Shown here in pieces: positions 1-10,329 of a DNA stretch of 64,000 nt (its first letter is position 1; every line of letters starts with the position of its first letter). The translations under genes were made by a program, and so were the position numbers. Source of the DNA: Meghimatium bilineatum. Its lineage: Eukaryota; Mollusca; Gastropoda; Stylommatophora; Philomycidae. A model generated the notes under the pieces. That model had not been told where the DNA came from and did no database searches. It worked only from the letters and a program-made list of their open reading frames with translations. Where the stretch lies: positions 16,223,513-16,287,512 of the forward strand of contig CM067315.1 of the NCBI GenBank assembly GCA_034231615.1. Reading direction: 5' to 3'.

Positions 1-29
1 ATTTTTGTCGAAAGAAAGTATGTTACAGT

Positions 30-422
30 TTGTTTCCATGTGTCTCGACTACCATTTGTCACGTGAGTATGTATGCTTGTAGTTTGCTTGTCAGTGGAAT
101 GGCAACCAGAGAAATTGCCAGCCATATCAATTGTAATCAGTCCACTGTAGTATGGCTGCACCAACGATTCCTTGCGACAGGTACCACCGATGACAGTGCA
201 AAGCCTGGTCAGTCTTGTGTAACAACACTAGCTCAAGATCGTCATATTGTACTAATGCATCTGCAAAGTCCATTCCAAAAAGCAACGCAGACAGCAGCTC
301 ATACATTTGAATTATTATTGCAAACACTGTGCGAAGGAGAATTCATTCAGCTTGCTTGCACAAAAAGTACTAACATTAGTCATATTCCTACTAGTCGTCA
401 CATAACTTGCAGGCTGACTTGA
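30..422 (+). pseudogene. Tc1-type transposase, N-terminal DNA-binding fragment
   Basis: Tc1/mariner transposases bind their inverted repeats through an N-terminal bipartite helix-turn-helix. The frame here reads GMATREIASHINCNQSTV and then WLHQRF, TGTTDD, KPGQ and TTLAQDRHIVL (about 93-290), in the order of the Tc1 family motifs (GMS..EIAR..N.S.STV, TGS..DRPRSGRP, T...D..I). Similarity ends near 310. The remaining codons are unrelated, and the catalytic DDE domain is absent, so this is a truncated fossil of a plain DNA transposon. The usual GRP motif is degraded to KPGQ. No inverted repeat is visible, and the 5' side lies at or beyond the window edge. Family call is fairly secure; function is lost. 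Confidence 0.72.
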
Positions 423-950
423 TTTACTAGACGTCACATAACCAACACACTGACTTGACTTACTAGTCGTCACATAACTTGCAGGCTGACTTGACTTACT
501 AGACGTCACATAACCAACAAACTGACTTGACTTACTAGACGTCACTAACCAACAAACTGACTTGACTTACTAGACGTCACTAACCAACAAACTGACTTGA
601 CTTACTAGACGTCACTAACCAACAAACTGACTTGATTTACTAGACGTCACTAACCAACAAACTGACTTGATTTACTAGACGTCACTAACCAACAAACTGA
701 CTTGACTTACTAGACGTCACTAACCAACAAACTGACTTGATTTACTAGACGTCACTAACCAACACACTGACTTGATTTACTAGACGTCACTAACCAACAA
801 ACTGACTTGATTTACTAGACGTCACTAACCAACAAACTGACTTGATTTACTAGACGTCACTAACCAACAAACTGACTTGATTTACTAGACGTCACTAACC
901 AACAAACTGACTTGATTTACTAGACGTCACATAACTAACAAAATGGCTTG
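389..950. repeat. 35-bp minisatellite (about 16 copies)
   Basis: Tandem units built on CTGACTTGATTTACTAGACG followed by TCACTAACCAACAAA. The first four units at the left edge are 36-37 bp, keep CACATAAC and alternate 'cttgcagg' with 'ccaacaca'. Inner units lose two bases and are nearly identical except for a C/T switch in cttgaC/Tttac. Edge units are more diverged than inner ones, as expected of unequal exchange. It abuts the transposase fragment. Confidence 0.95.
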
Positions 951-1239
951 AGCCCAACAAAACAATCAGCATACACGCTTTTATTGTTGTGAAATACTGC
1001 AGATTTGATTCAGCACATTGTTCATTGATATGAAAACAGAACAGTTTTAGTTAATTTTGAATAAACAAGTCCGGTATCTCATGTACCAGCATGATTCTGC
1101 GGTTTTAAATGTTGCTAATATATGTACACACACACACATATCTTTTTCCAGAAAAAAAATAGTTCGGGGACGGTATATGCAAAAGTGGATAATTTAAATT
1201 TCGGTGCGACGAACTCCCTTGGACGCAACACGACTGGCG
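951..1239. other. No recognisable feature
   Basis: AT-rich sequence with a short CA run near 1,124-1,138. I see no coding, RNA or repeat signature. Confidence 0.5.
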
Positions 1240-1460
1240 AATATATGTTATCGTTATATTGGAACATTTAACTTTCTGAATGTATTCTAATGTTGACCTG
1301 CTCCCTAATTGTTTTCTTAGTTCTTCATTCCTAATTTTGTCTCTCAATCTAACTCCAATCATGTGTCTTACATATTTAATTTCAGTGATGAATTGTTCTA
1401 GAATCCAATGTCCAATTTTGACACTGATAACACAGCGTTGGTAGGAAAATGGTGTTGAAT
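1240..1460 (-). mobile_element. LINE ORF2 C-terminal fragment (lineage L2)
   Basis: Read on the minus strand this gives WILEQFITEIKYVRHM, then IGVRLRDKIRNEELRKQLG and LEYIQKVK. That is the post-RT C-terminal pattern of APE-type non-LTR retrotransposons (…R.LG/IGV..RDK.RNEE.R…). Only this segment remains. No RT or endonuclease domain is attached, as expected of a short 5'-truncated and decayed copy. A second copy of the same segment lies in the opposite orientation at about 1,520-1,612, so the two form an inverted pair. Confidence 0.7.
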
Positions 1461-1499
1461 ATCGCTTTCTTTATTTATAGTGTAATAAACAAAAGATAT

Positions 1500-1694
1500 T
1501 ACAAAAGAAACAAAGAAAACGATATTCAACAACATTTGTGAAATGAGAAAGACATATGATTGGAGTTAGCCTGAGAGACAAAATCAAGAATGAAGAACTA
1601 AGAAAACATGGTTCTGTCACATAACCAGACAGAAGGAGCACAGTATTATACAAAAAACTGTTAACAAATGATGCAAAAACAGTAGACTTATTGG
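1500..1694 (+). mobile_element. LINE C-terminal fragment (L2), left part, split by a SINE
   Basis: The plus frame contains MIGVSLRDKIKNEELRKHGS (about 1,556-1,615), matching the inverted copy at 1,240-1,460. Translation can be followed to the word GACTTATTGG at 1,685-1,694, where a SINE interrupts it. The LINE resumes at 1,997. The copy is decayed. Confidence 0.7.
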
Positions 1695-1996
1695 TAAAGG
1701 TAAAGGTAGGTCCCATGGCATCTGCCGTCGGGGATGAAGATAACTCTTCATGTACTAAGTCGCAGAAACTATTAGGTGGGGTGGCCAGTTCCCTTCCTTG
1801 CTGTTTTTACCTTCCCTAACTCATGCGTCAGGTACTCATTTACAGCTGAGTCGACTGGAGGAGTGGTCGTGTCAAGTGAGAAATCACAAACCGGATTTTT
1901 TTTTTTAATGTCCGAACGTGGTTTCGAACCTGGCACGCTGTAACCAGATGATAGCAAGCAAGCTCACTATCCACTAGGCTACTGCGATCCTCATTG
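1695..1996 (-). mobile_element. tRNA-derived SINE (copy 1) with target-site duplication
   Basis: On the minus strand the element begins with a tRNA-like head. A pol III A box resembles TAGCCTAGTGGATAGTGAGC and the B box is GGTTCGAAACC. An A-rich linker follows, then a body with CGACTCAGCTGTAAATGAGT, and the element ends in a CCTTTACCTTTACC tail. The 10-bp word GACTTATTGG flanks both sides (1,685-1,694 and 1,997-2,006), a textbook target-site duplication. The B box is intact, so this copy looks relatively young. Related copies lie at 31,387 and 37,313. Confidence 0.88.
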
Positions 1997-2155
1997 GACT
2001 TATTGGACACCCTCGTAAAAGGTGGATAGATAGTGTATTAGAGACAATATCGGAAATATAACAGCAGAAGACGCAAATAGAAGAGCAAAAGACCGCACAC
2101 TAACTCTCCCCTCAACACCGAAAGGTACACGAGAACAGAAAGAAGAAGTAGTTAT
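1997..2155 (+). mobile_element. LINE C-terminal fragment (L2), right part
   Basis: After the SINE the reading resumes as LIGHPRKRWIDSVL and, after a frame change, DNIGNITAEDANRRAKDRT. This is the (G)RPRKRWID…A…A.DR extreme C-terminus seen in many LINEs. It continues the piece ending at 1,694, so the LINE predates the SINE. Confidence 0.72.
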
Positions 2156-2184
2156 AAAGGAATTTTATAAAAAAATAGTTTCCA

Positions 2185-2490
2185 TTTGTCTTCTTATTCT
2201 TCTGCGTTCGTTCTCAAACTCCTGCAGATTAGCAGGATGTAGTCCGGAGAACGGAATGCGTTGTGTCATGGTTTACAGCAATGCTGCGATATCTGCGACT
2301 TTCGGCCTAACACATCCGACTTCAGCATGGCTTTGGGTCACTGCCCCTATATGGGATGGGACAGCCAACTCCATCCCATAACCTCCTTAGTCGCCTTTTA
2401 CGACATGCGTGGAAGGTAAACAGTGTTGTTATTCTTTGCTCCCCTTTCGGGCCTCGGCATCGCATGGGCGGTTTTCCATCTATAATAAAT
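2185..2490 (-). mobile_element. Interspersed retroposon family R (SINE-like), copy 1
   Basis: This repeat has at least four copies in the window (also near 13,880-14,230, 16,741-16,881 and 34,045-34,240). On the minus strand it contains GTCGTAAAAGGCGACTAAGG, then GAAGTCGGATGTGTTAGGCC, and ends at CGAACGCAGAAG followed by an A-rich tail. All copies end in A-rich tails after the same GAACG-type word, which suggests retroposition. I see no clear pol III boxes, so 'SINE' is an inference. Confidence 0.6.
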
Positions 2491-3094
2491 ATTTTAAGAA
2501 ATCTATAGTTTACTCTGTCCTACTGTTATTAAACAGGCGGTGAAGTGTTGTTAAGTTTCTTATTTTGTTATTTTTCTATTTTCATTATGAAGTTATTTAT
2601 TCTCAGAACTCAAGATACTTAACAAAATTATCAAAAATAGATAAGGTGGACTTTCGAGTTCTACATGTTGTAATTCATTGTTTTACGGACATGGAGATTT
2701 ATTTTCAGGATGGGGTAGAAAGAAAGCACGAACAGGGACATAATTTAGGGTCAAAGAGGTGAGAATATGGCGTATACCCGCGTACTCCCCCCCCCCCACC
2801 GCCCCCTAAAAAAATCACCCTCTATATGTATATACATGTATAACTTCTCCCACACGTCATTACCTACCTCTGTTTACATGATTTCAAAATCGTTTATCCA
2901 ATGAACTATTACTAAAGTTTACTTCCCAGATTCACTCATTCCATATGACTCCCTTCTATTTTTCTTAATCACTCTCCAACTCACTCACTTTTCCAACTAC
3001 TCTATCTCTCCCATTCATTCATACACTCTTCCATTCATTCATACACTAACATTTTATCTGCGCTAATTATTTGCTGGTAATTTTGCATATATGA
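2491..3094. other. Unassigned AT-rich stretch
   Basis: No gene or element recognised. It contains a run of C (about 2,787-2,797) followed by a short C/A-rich tract, and a TC-rich stretch near 2,930-3,050. Confidence 0.5.
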
Positions 3095-3231
3095 TGTGTC
3101 TCCAAGAGTTGGCAACATGTGTCTCCAAGAGTTGGCAACATGTGTCTCCAAGAGTTGGCAATATGTGTCTCCAAGAGTTGGCAACATGTGTCTCCAAGAG
3201 TTGGCAACATGTGTCTCCAAGAGTTGGCAAC
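3095..3231. repeat. 23-bp minisatellite, 6 copies
   Basis: Six near-perfect tandem units, GTGTCTCCAAGAGTTGGCAA plus CAT, with a single A/C change (gcaatat). The period is not divisible by 3 and there are no stops in several frames, so spurious peptides appear on both strands. Confidence 0.97.
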
Positions 3232-3629
3232 AGTGATCATCCCAATATTAATGATACCGTGTGTGACCAGCACGCAGAACCATTATTTAGAGAAAGATTT
3301 GGGTATTCAAGCGGATAATAATATCACACCAAAAAAGCCTTCGTCCATGACTGGATTTATGAAGGTTCCGCTTTCCATTTCCTACCATGTCTTCCCCTAT
3401 CCCCATAACGAACAGACGGCATTATCAGGCTTGTAGGAACATGATCTCTGGATTTGACTCCGCCAGCTCCAAGAGATAATCTTATTTATTCCGATCTAAC
3501 TGGACTGATTACATTCTATGATATACCTGCCAGTAGAATAGTTGTTTGTTTATTCTGATTATGGATGTCGGATGGCTTAATCTCGCGCCTCCATGTCATT
3601 ACTATATTCATAATTGTATTTCTCGTCAT

Positions 3630-3814
3630 CTTGTTATTTACTATCATACATTTCGACATGTGTATCCCCTTGTTATTTACTATCATACATTTCGACATGT
3701 GTATCCCCTTGTTATTTACTATCATACATTTCGACATGTGTATCCCCTTGTTATTTACTATCATACATTTCGACATGTGTATCCCCTTGTTATTTACTAT
3801 CATACATTTCGACA
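3630..3814. repeat. 39-bp minisatellite, 4.7 copies
   Basis: Near-identical 39-bp units (CTTGTTATTTACTATCATAC, then ATTTCGACATGTGTATCCC). The flanks 3,232-3,629 and 3,815-3,850 carry nothing else I recognise. Confidence 0.96.
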
Positions 3815-3849
3815 GCTGTACCATTCTCATGATTAGTATCGTCCTTATA

Positions 3850-3950
3850 ACTACATTCTTTAATAATATAAATATCCACAATGTCAGACGTTGTCCGGTA
3901 AAGTGGAGAGAGCCACAGTAACGAAACAAATAATCGATAAATACTATATT
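3850..3950. repeat. Interspersed repeat family T, copy 1
   Basis: This stretch matches 24,480-24,590 in the same orientation. Both share a core near GGTAAAGTGGA…GCC(A/G)CAGTAAC…ACAAATA. Only about 100 bp are shared, so the class is unknown. Confidence 0.5.
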
Positions 3951-4002
3951 AAGCAATAATGTTACTGTAATATATTCTATCTAATTAAAAAAAACAATGT
4001 AA

Positions 4003-4004
<2 letters not shown>

Positions 4005-4036
<32 letters not shown>
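4005..4036. repeat. (AAT)n microsatellite
   Basis: About ten AAT/ATA triplets, directly 5' of a LINE fragment. Confidence 0.95.
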
Positions 4037-4037
<1 letters not shown>

Positions 4038-4049
4038 ATTCAATAACAA

Positions 4050-4314
4050 GTGCCTATTCCACGTTGGTCCTACAATCGGGCATGTCCTACGCGCACACAT
4101 CAACAGAATACATCACCAATCTCTTGAATGGATACCTACAGGCAAAAGAGACAGGAATAGACCAAAAGAAACACTCAGAAGAACAATACTTAGAGAAAGT
4201 AAAACAATCAATATCAATACTATCCAAGAACTGCACAGAGTAGCTTTGAACAGACAGAATTGGAGAGAACTGACCTCTGCCCTATGCGCTAACTTCAGCG
4301 CAAAAGGAAAATGA
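4050..4314 (+). mobile_element. LINE ORF2 C-terminal fragment (lineage L1)
   Basis: After a frameshift inside RWSY/IGHVLR, the frame reads IGHVLRAHINRIHHQSLEWI, then RPKETLRRTILRE, NWRELTSALCA and a stop at 4,312-4,314. It aligns end to end with the better copy at 15,161-16,207 (IGHVLRM, RPRETLRRT, SALCAAYG). Only the last ~85 codons survive. It is 5'-truncated, with no APE or RT domain. Confidence 0.82.
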
Positions 4315-4422
4315 ATGAAATTAATTAAACGTTATGGTTCAACTGGGACATTTTTCAAGAAACACACAAAGTAATTAAATTATGGAAAATGTGATCACAG
4401 GGATATTTGCTCTGACCACAAA

Positions 4423-5149
4423 ACCTTCAAGTAATGGGAAGACATGCATGTTCCTTCAAGTAATGGGAAGACATGCATGTTCCTTCAAGTAATGGGAAGA
4501 CATGCATGCTCCTTCAAGTAATGGGAAGACATGCATGTTCCTTCAAGTAATGGGAAGACATGCATGTTCCTTCAAGTAATGGGAAGACATGCATGTTCCT
4601 TCAAGTAATGGGAAGACATGCATGTTCCTTCAAGTAATGGGAAGACATGCATGTTCCTTCAAGTAATGGGAAGACATGCATGTTCCTTCAAGTAATGGGA
4701 AGACATTCATGTTCCTTCAAGTAATGGGAAGACATGCATGTTCCTTCAAGTAATGGGAAGACATGCATGTTCCTTCAAGTAATGGGAAGACATGCATGTT
4801 CCTTCAAGTAATGGGAAGACATGCATGTTCCTTCAAGTAATGGGAAGACATGCATGTTCCTTCAAGTAATGGGAAGACATGCATGTTCCTTCAAGTAATG
4901 GGAAGACATGCATGTTCCTTCAAGTAATGGGAAGACATGCATGTTCCTTCAAGTAATGGGAAGACATGCATGTTCCTTCAAGTAATGGGAAGACATGCAT
5001 GTTCCTTCAAGTAATGGGAAGACATGCATGTTCCTTCAAGTAATGGGAAGACATGCATGTTCCTTCAAGTAATGGGAAGACATGCATGTTCCTTCAAGTA
5101 ATGGGAAGACATGCATGTTCCTTCAAGTAATGGGAAGACATGCATGTTC
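4423..5149. repeat. 29-bp minisatellite, 25 copies, highly homogeneous
   Basis: Twenty-five tandem units of CCTTCAAGTAATGGGAAGAC plus ATGCATGTT. I find only two substitutions in the whole array (one in 'gcatgct', one in 'acattcatg'). Such uniformity implies recent amplification or homogenisation. It is bordered by LINE C-terminal fragments on both sides (4,050-4,314 plus; 5,150-5,345 minus). Confidence 0.98.
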
Positions 5150-5345
5150 AACGAATCATAATCTCATCATCAGGTAGCATATCATGGACAGAATGTATTA
5201 GTCATAACTTTCGACACATACGTCCATCTTCAGCCAGTCGTCCTGCAGTTACTGTCATGTTTAGGTCATCTTTGATGCCTTGTGTCCATCTTCTTCGTGG
5301 TCTGCCTCCATTATCGTCTTCTCTAGAATGATAAACTGCGTTCAA
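5150..5345 (-). mobile_element. LINE ORF2 C-terminal fragment (lineage L3)
   Basis: The minus strand reads GGRPRRRWTQGIKDDLNMTV, then AGRLAEDGRMCRKL, a stop, and LIHSVHDMLPDDE. The GRPRRRW.-.IK.DL and A.DR.R.. pattern is the standard LINE C-terminal end. One in-frame stop is present. The piece ends exactly at the 29-bp array. Confidence 0.75.
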
Positions 5346-6039
5346 CATGTTTGTATACCATTTACAGACATAATTAGCAAAAGTTAGGTACCAAAGGTGA
5401 AGGAATAATTCATAATACATCAGATCAAGTTAAGGCCTGAAAAATAAGAAAAGATGACGAATGCAAACACAAAAACATACATAAACCTAGTACTGTATAA
5501 GATGAAAACAACAGGAGGACAACAACGTAGTAGGGGGATATCAATAAGCAACTTTCTCATTTTCTGTTCTCTTACTGTACCAAACCTTTTTTTTGTTGTT
5601 GTTGCGTCACTCTTAAAATGTCTATATTAGTGACATTCAGAAATCAATAAGTCTTATATTGATCAGTATAGTTATATTTTCTTGCTATTGCGGCTATTTG
5701 TCACCAGTGATCTATAACATGAAACTTGACTCTCTGTAAATCAATAGATCTAGAGTCGATTTTTTGCCAGTGAAATCATGTTTCGTAAAAAAAAGTAATA
5801 TTGTTCTTAATAAAGAACGTGTTCTTTTTCTTCGTTTTCTTTTTATCCTTTTACTTTTTTTACTATACCTTGTTAAATAATTCATTTGTGCTTTTATTTG
5901 AATGATTCAACCCAAGGTTAGCTAACGTCGCAGGAAAATATTTTTAAAATTATTTACTTCAAACAGGTGGTGATCTGTCTGCTTGAAATGGTATATCTCT
6001 ACCGCCTTACAAACATTCACATCATCTATGGGAACATCT
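5346..6039. other. Unassigned AT-rich stretch
   Basis: No supported gene or repeat. Contains T-rich runs (5,586-5,600; 5,820-5,865). Confidence 0.5.
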
Positions 6040-6370
6040 CTACCTTCTTAAATTCACTGCATCAATGGGTACATACATCTCTACCTCCTTCCACGTATTC
6101 ACTGCATCAATGGGTACATACATCTCTACCTCCTTCCACGCATTCACTGCATCAATGGGTACATACATCTCTACCTCCTTCCACGCATTCACTGCATCAA
6201 TGGGTACATACATCTCTACCTCCTTCCACGCATTCACTTCATCAATGGGTACATCTCTACCTTCTTACTTACATTCACTGCTTTGCTGGGTACATATACA
6301 CCTACTTACTTACATTCACTGCTTTACTGGATACATCTCTACCTCCTTGCTCACTTTTACTGCTTCAAAT
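6040..6370. repeat. 45-bp minisatellite
   Basis: Four to five close copies of a 45-bp unit (CACTGCATCAATGGGTACAT, then ACATCTCTACCTCC…) at about 6,055-6,255, followed by two or three degenerate, shortened units to about 6,370. The period is 15 codons, so several frames stay open. Confidence 0.93.
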
Positions 6371-6469
6371 ACGCTTGCAGCTAAAACAAAATCAACAGTC
6401 CCTATGGACTATTTCTAGTGTGAGAAACACTTTAGGTATCATTGACCAATAGGAGATGCGACCAAACAC

Positions 6470-6796
6470 CTTTCGCATGCAGCGCTCAGGTAGAGTTCTT
6501 GGAGTTAGGTGACAGGATAAAGTCACTAAACATTGATATGTTCAACAAAACAGGCAATACCACAGTATTATCTTTGCTGAATCTGCACTTACTCAGATGA
6601 CTAGGACACACTAGGACAGTATTATCTTTGCTGAATCTGCGCATACTCAGATGACTAGGACACACTAGGGGGACGGAAGACAGAAAACCGGAGAATCTAC
6701 TTTATCGAGAACTGCAGTCTGGGAAAAGATATCAGCATCGACCTCTACTTCGATACCAAGGGGTGTCCATTGCATGATATGCATGATGTTCGCATT
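6470..6796 (+). mobile_element. LINE ORF2 C-terminal fragment (lineage L6) with internal 54-bp duplication
   Basis: Across frames the sequence reads GRVLGVR/QDKVT, VLSLLNLHLLR, LGH, ENLLYRELQSGKRYQ and LRYQGV, in the order of a LINE C-terminus (R.LGV.WQDKVTN … LLR.LGH … LY.EL..GKR..GRP.LR). The 'VLSLLNL..LR' segment is tandemly duplicated as a 54-bp (18-codon) repeat at about 6,563-6,670. The reading then runs into the 27-bp array at 6,797. Several frame changes; clearly dead. Confidence 0.65.
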
Positions 6797-6931
6797 GATA
6801 CAAACATCAGAGTAGGATGCAATGATACAAACATAGGGGTAGGATGCAATGATACAAACATCGGGGTAGGATGCAATGATACAAACATCGGGGTAGGATG
6901 CAATGGTACAAACATCGGGGTAGGATGCAAT
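6797..6931. repeat. 27-bp minisatellite, 5 copies
   Basis: Units of GATACAAACATCGGGGTAGG plus ATGCAAT, 9 codons long. It begins where the LINE fragment at 6,470-6,796 ends and may have grown out of that coding sequence. Confidence 0.95.
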
Positions 6932-7124
6932 GGATCGTGTTGCATTGAATGGAAAGATCATGAATGGTATAAAGACAAAGATAAACGCGACATCAGATAT
7001 TTCATGGACTGCAATAATTTGGACAGCAGTATACGATGGCACACGCCGGTTTGTAAGTCCTCGAACTTTCTGTGGGAGACTAGCTGAGATTTGTCGTGTG
7101 ATTCATATCATCAACATCATGGAT

Positions 7125-7232
7125 TTTATTTCTTATAGCACAATACCATGGATAATATTTCGTATAGCACAACACCATGGATTATATCTCTTATAGCACA
7201 ATACCATGGATTATATTTTGTATATCACAACA
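7125..7232. repeat. 29-bp minisatellite, 3.5 copies
   Basis: Units AGCACAATACCATGGATTAT plus ATCTCTTAT (29 bp), with a few substitutions per copy. Confidence 0.9.
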
Positions 7233-7905
7233 CTTTTCTGGAAAGACAAAAATCTGCTTACTACTGGCTTCAGTGTAAAATCGTCAGTTTGTTGCACGGA
7301 CTTGATAGCCCCAGTAATTGCGAGATATTAGCTTTTACGTCCTATGCGCAGTGGGGTTGCTTTTCTGAGCTTTCTTTCTTATCTAGAAGACTTCAGCTTT
7401 TGGCTTAGTGCAATGCCTATTAAAGGAGCATTCTACTTAGAGGGGTCTTTAATTTTATAGATGTCATACTACAACGCTTCATTCCATAAGCGAGTCTAAA
7501 TATAACGGTATGTCATCTACTAAAGTTTTCTGTTGCATGGGTGGTTGTCTAGTGGGTCATCGGTGAGACCGATGGTTACTGTGTGTTTAATTATCGGACT
7601 TCGGTGACACACTTTATATCTTTCGTTTTAGGGTTGTGTTCTAGCTAGCCCGGTGGGTACCAACCCATTCCACGTGCGCATTGATGCTGCATTGCCTTTT
7701 AGAAATTACACACAAGTACTAGTAATAAAAAATGTAAAAACTAACCATATAAAACGTATGAATTATTAATCAATTTTAGAAATTTAATAAACAAGAACTT
7801 ATTCAAGCAATTATAGTGTACATAAGAATTACACACAGTTTCATAAGAACATATGTAATCATATGAATGTGGATAGTGTGAAGTGGTGCATTTTATCTAT
7901 GCTAT
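7233..7905. other. Mostly unassigned; possible degenerate SINE near 7,535-7,685
   Basis: At 7,540-7,680 the words TGGTTGTCTAGTGGGTCATC and CCCGGTGGGTACCAACCC resemble a tRNA-like A box and the SINE body word seen at 37,313-37,579, but no B box is clear. The rest is AT-rich with nothing supported. Confidence 0.3.
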
Positions 7906-8200
7906 GAGAATATTGGCGCATTTAAATTAGATCATGAAAATAGTGGCGATGTTTATTTAGAGCGCCAAAAAGACTGGCGTATTTAAACTGCAACATGAAA
8001 AAAGTATTAAGTTGAAACAAGAGCTTGAATAAATTGGCTCATTTCAAATAGAATGCTAAAACATTGGCCTATTTCAAATATAATTTTAACACATTGGCTC
8101 GTTTCAAAAAGAATTTTAACACATTGGCTCATTCCAAATAAAACACGAAAAATTGTTGTATTTCAACAATTGCCTGAACAAATTTGCGCATTTAATGTTG
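7906..8200. repeat. Degenerate ~30-bp AT-rich tandem repeat
   Basis: Recurring words ATTGGC(G/T)CATTT, CAAATA and AAAACA with spacing of about 30-33 bp. Copies are strongly diverged, so this is an old array. Confidence 0.7.
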
Positions 8201-8811
8201 AACTATTGAACTTTTAAACTATCCAGAAGGATATTGCTACAATTTTCTAGATACTTGGAAAAACACACATACGAGTAGTTAAAAAGCACTATGATTTAAT
8301 TTATATCTACTGACAGCACTGGCAGAAAGTCACATAAAAATTCCCATTACGAATACGACGGTTCAATAACACGAAATGTTTCCGGTAACAGCTAATCGGA
8401 TTGTCTCTGCTGAACTGTAACGGTGACATTTTGGGATGATGTTTCATTTTTGACATGCACGAATGTGTATAACTTTCTGAATTTCCTTTTTTTCTATATT
8501 AAAAGATAAGGAAAGAGAGAAAAGTGAATGATAAGAGAAGACGACAGTGATAAAATAGCAAGGAATAGAGATTCATGTAGGCAATCAGCACAAGATGATG
8601 ATAATAAATGGCAAAGTAATATGAGTTCTCGAATTGCTATTGTTCATTAAGTTAAAATGTTTTGTCAAAGTTTTTTACCTACGCCCCCCATCCCTAATAT
8701 GTCCCAACAACTATAAAGAATTCATGGACACACACTGCTTGATTATGTTAACATTTGCCCCACCCTCCAACCGGTAAGACTATTTGCAGAAAATGTACGA
8801 ATAAACTACAT
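8201..8811. other. Unassigned; MITE-like C-rich piece near 8,660-8,800
   Basis: The words AAGAATTCATGGAC…TTTGC(A)GAAAATGTACGAA at 8,718-8,800 recur, diverged, at about 30,030-30,115, so a dispersed repeat is likely. Nothing coding is seen. Confidence 0.4.
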
Positions 8812-9209
8812 GATGTTTCTCACACGTTTAGATAAGTGTTTCACACTTTTAGATACATGTTTCACACGTTTAGGTAAATGTTTCACACTTTTAGATACAT
8901 GTTTCACACGTTTAGGTAAGTGTTTCACACTTTTAGATACATGTTTCACACGTTTAGATAAGTGTTTCACACTTTTTGATAAATGTTTCACACGTTTAGG
9001 TAACTGTTTCACACTTTAAGATAAATGTTTCACGCGTTTAGTGTTTCACACTTTTAGATAAATGTTTCACACGTTTAGGTAACTGTTTCACACTTTTAGA
9101 TAAATGTTTCACACGTTTAGGTAAGTGTCTCACACGTTTAGATAAATGTTTCATACGTTTAGGTAACTGTTTCACACGTTTAAGGAAATGTTTCACACGT
9201 CTAGGTAAA
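8812..9209. repeat. 21-bp minisatellite, about 19 copies
   Basis: Units TGTTTCACACTTTTAGATAC plus one base, alternating with TGTTTCACACGTTTAGGTAA. The early part forms a 42-bp dimer (ttttagata / gtttaggta). Seven-codon period. Confidence 0.96.
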
Positions 9210-9329
9210 ATCAACGTCTACATTGACAGAATTATAAAAATAAACACAACATGAGATATATAGTGAAACAAAAGAAAATAAACAACTTAACAACGAACTA
9301 AATGAACTGTTTGTCGCTGACGACCAAAG

Positions 9330-9835
9330 CATCAAATATGGCGGCGAAGAAAAATGACAATCTCACATCAACTCACAGTCAAGAATATGCAATAAATACA
9401 ACTTGCGGATATATAATACAACACACAAAAGACAGAAACTATGCAAATAGCGAAATCAATAGAGCACTTAAACATCCACACAGAGAACACAAAAATAAAA
9501 CAAGTCAAGGAGTTCAAGTACCTAGGACGTATCTTTACCGAAGGCGAACGACTCGATAGAGACTGAAACAAGATGTCAAAAGGCAAACGCTATGACATAC
9601 CAGCTGTCACCTTTGATATTGCAGCTAAAAATCAACATGGAAGTAAAGAAACAAATGATTAAAATTATCTTTGTACTAATGTCACTAATGCCAGAATTAG
9701 CAACTGACATCTACACATAAGAGAAAGATCGAACCTTGTGAAATGAAATGTGTAAGGAAGGCTATTGGAGTCACCAGACAACAAAATGTGCAGTGAGAAC
9801 ATCATAAAGATAATAGTTATCACATCATGCATCAA
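9330..9835 (+). mobile_element. LINE ORF2 fragment, post-RT region (lineage L2)
   Basis: Across frames: INTTKTYIIQ-like, then IKQVKEFKYLGRIFTEGERL, then LTSTHKRK, PCEMKCVRKAIGVTRQQNVQ and SENIIKI. This follows the LINE order: 'thumb' (V.EFKYLGS.F), TWTLT, CEMKCLRKAIGV. Several frameshifts. No RT catalytic motif remains. Confidence 0.72.
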
Positions 9836-9884
9836 ATATTTAGAGAAACAACAGTTATATTTTTTTTAGATAAGCTCATAAAGG

Positions 9885-10165
9885 TAATGATCATGATGAA
9901 GAAATATAGACGAAGGAGGATGGTGAGGAAAATGAAAAGATGATAGAAGAGGAGGAGGGAGAAGGAAGAGGCTGGAGGAAAATGCGGAAGATTACGAGGA
10001 ACAATACGAGAGAGAAGAAGAAGAGTAGGTAAAGAAAAGGTGAAAGAGGAAGTTAAGGAATGGGAGGAGAATGGGCAGGTGGAACAGCAGAAGGCAGATT
10101 TTGAGGATAAAGAGGAGACGAAGAAGTACATGAGGAGAAAAGAATATGATACAGGAGAAGAATCT
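9885..10165. repeat. Purine-rich (GAA/GAG) low-complexity tract
   Basis: Strong G/A bias on the plus strand with irregular GAAGAAGAG-type runs, no regular period. Confidence 0.8.
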
Positions 10166-10315
10166 ATCTAATCTATCTAATCCATCCATACATCTATCCA
10201 TTCTTCCATCCATCCACCCATCTGTCTGGCTGTCCGTCCACCCGCCCGTCTACCTACTTACCTAATTTAACTTTTCTATCTATTCTACCTAATGTAATCT
10301 ATATAATATATTGAT
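10166..10315. repeat. TATC/CCAT simple-repeat cluster
   Basis: Imperfect tetranucleotides (CTATCTAAT, CCATCCAT, CATCTATC, GTCTACCTA) over about 150 bp. Confidence 0.85.
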
Positions 10316-10329
10316 CGACGTTTTTTCAG

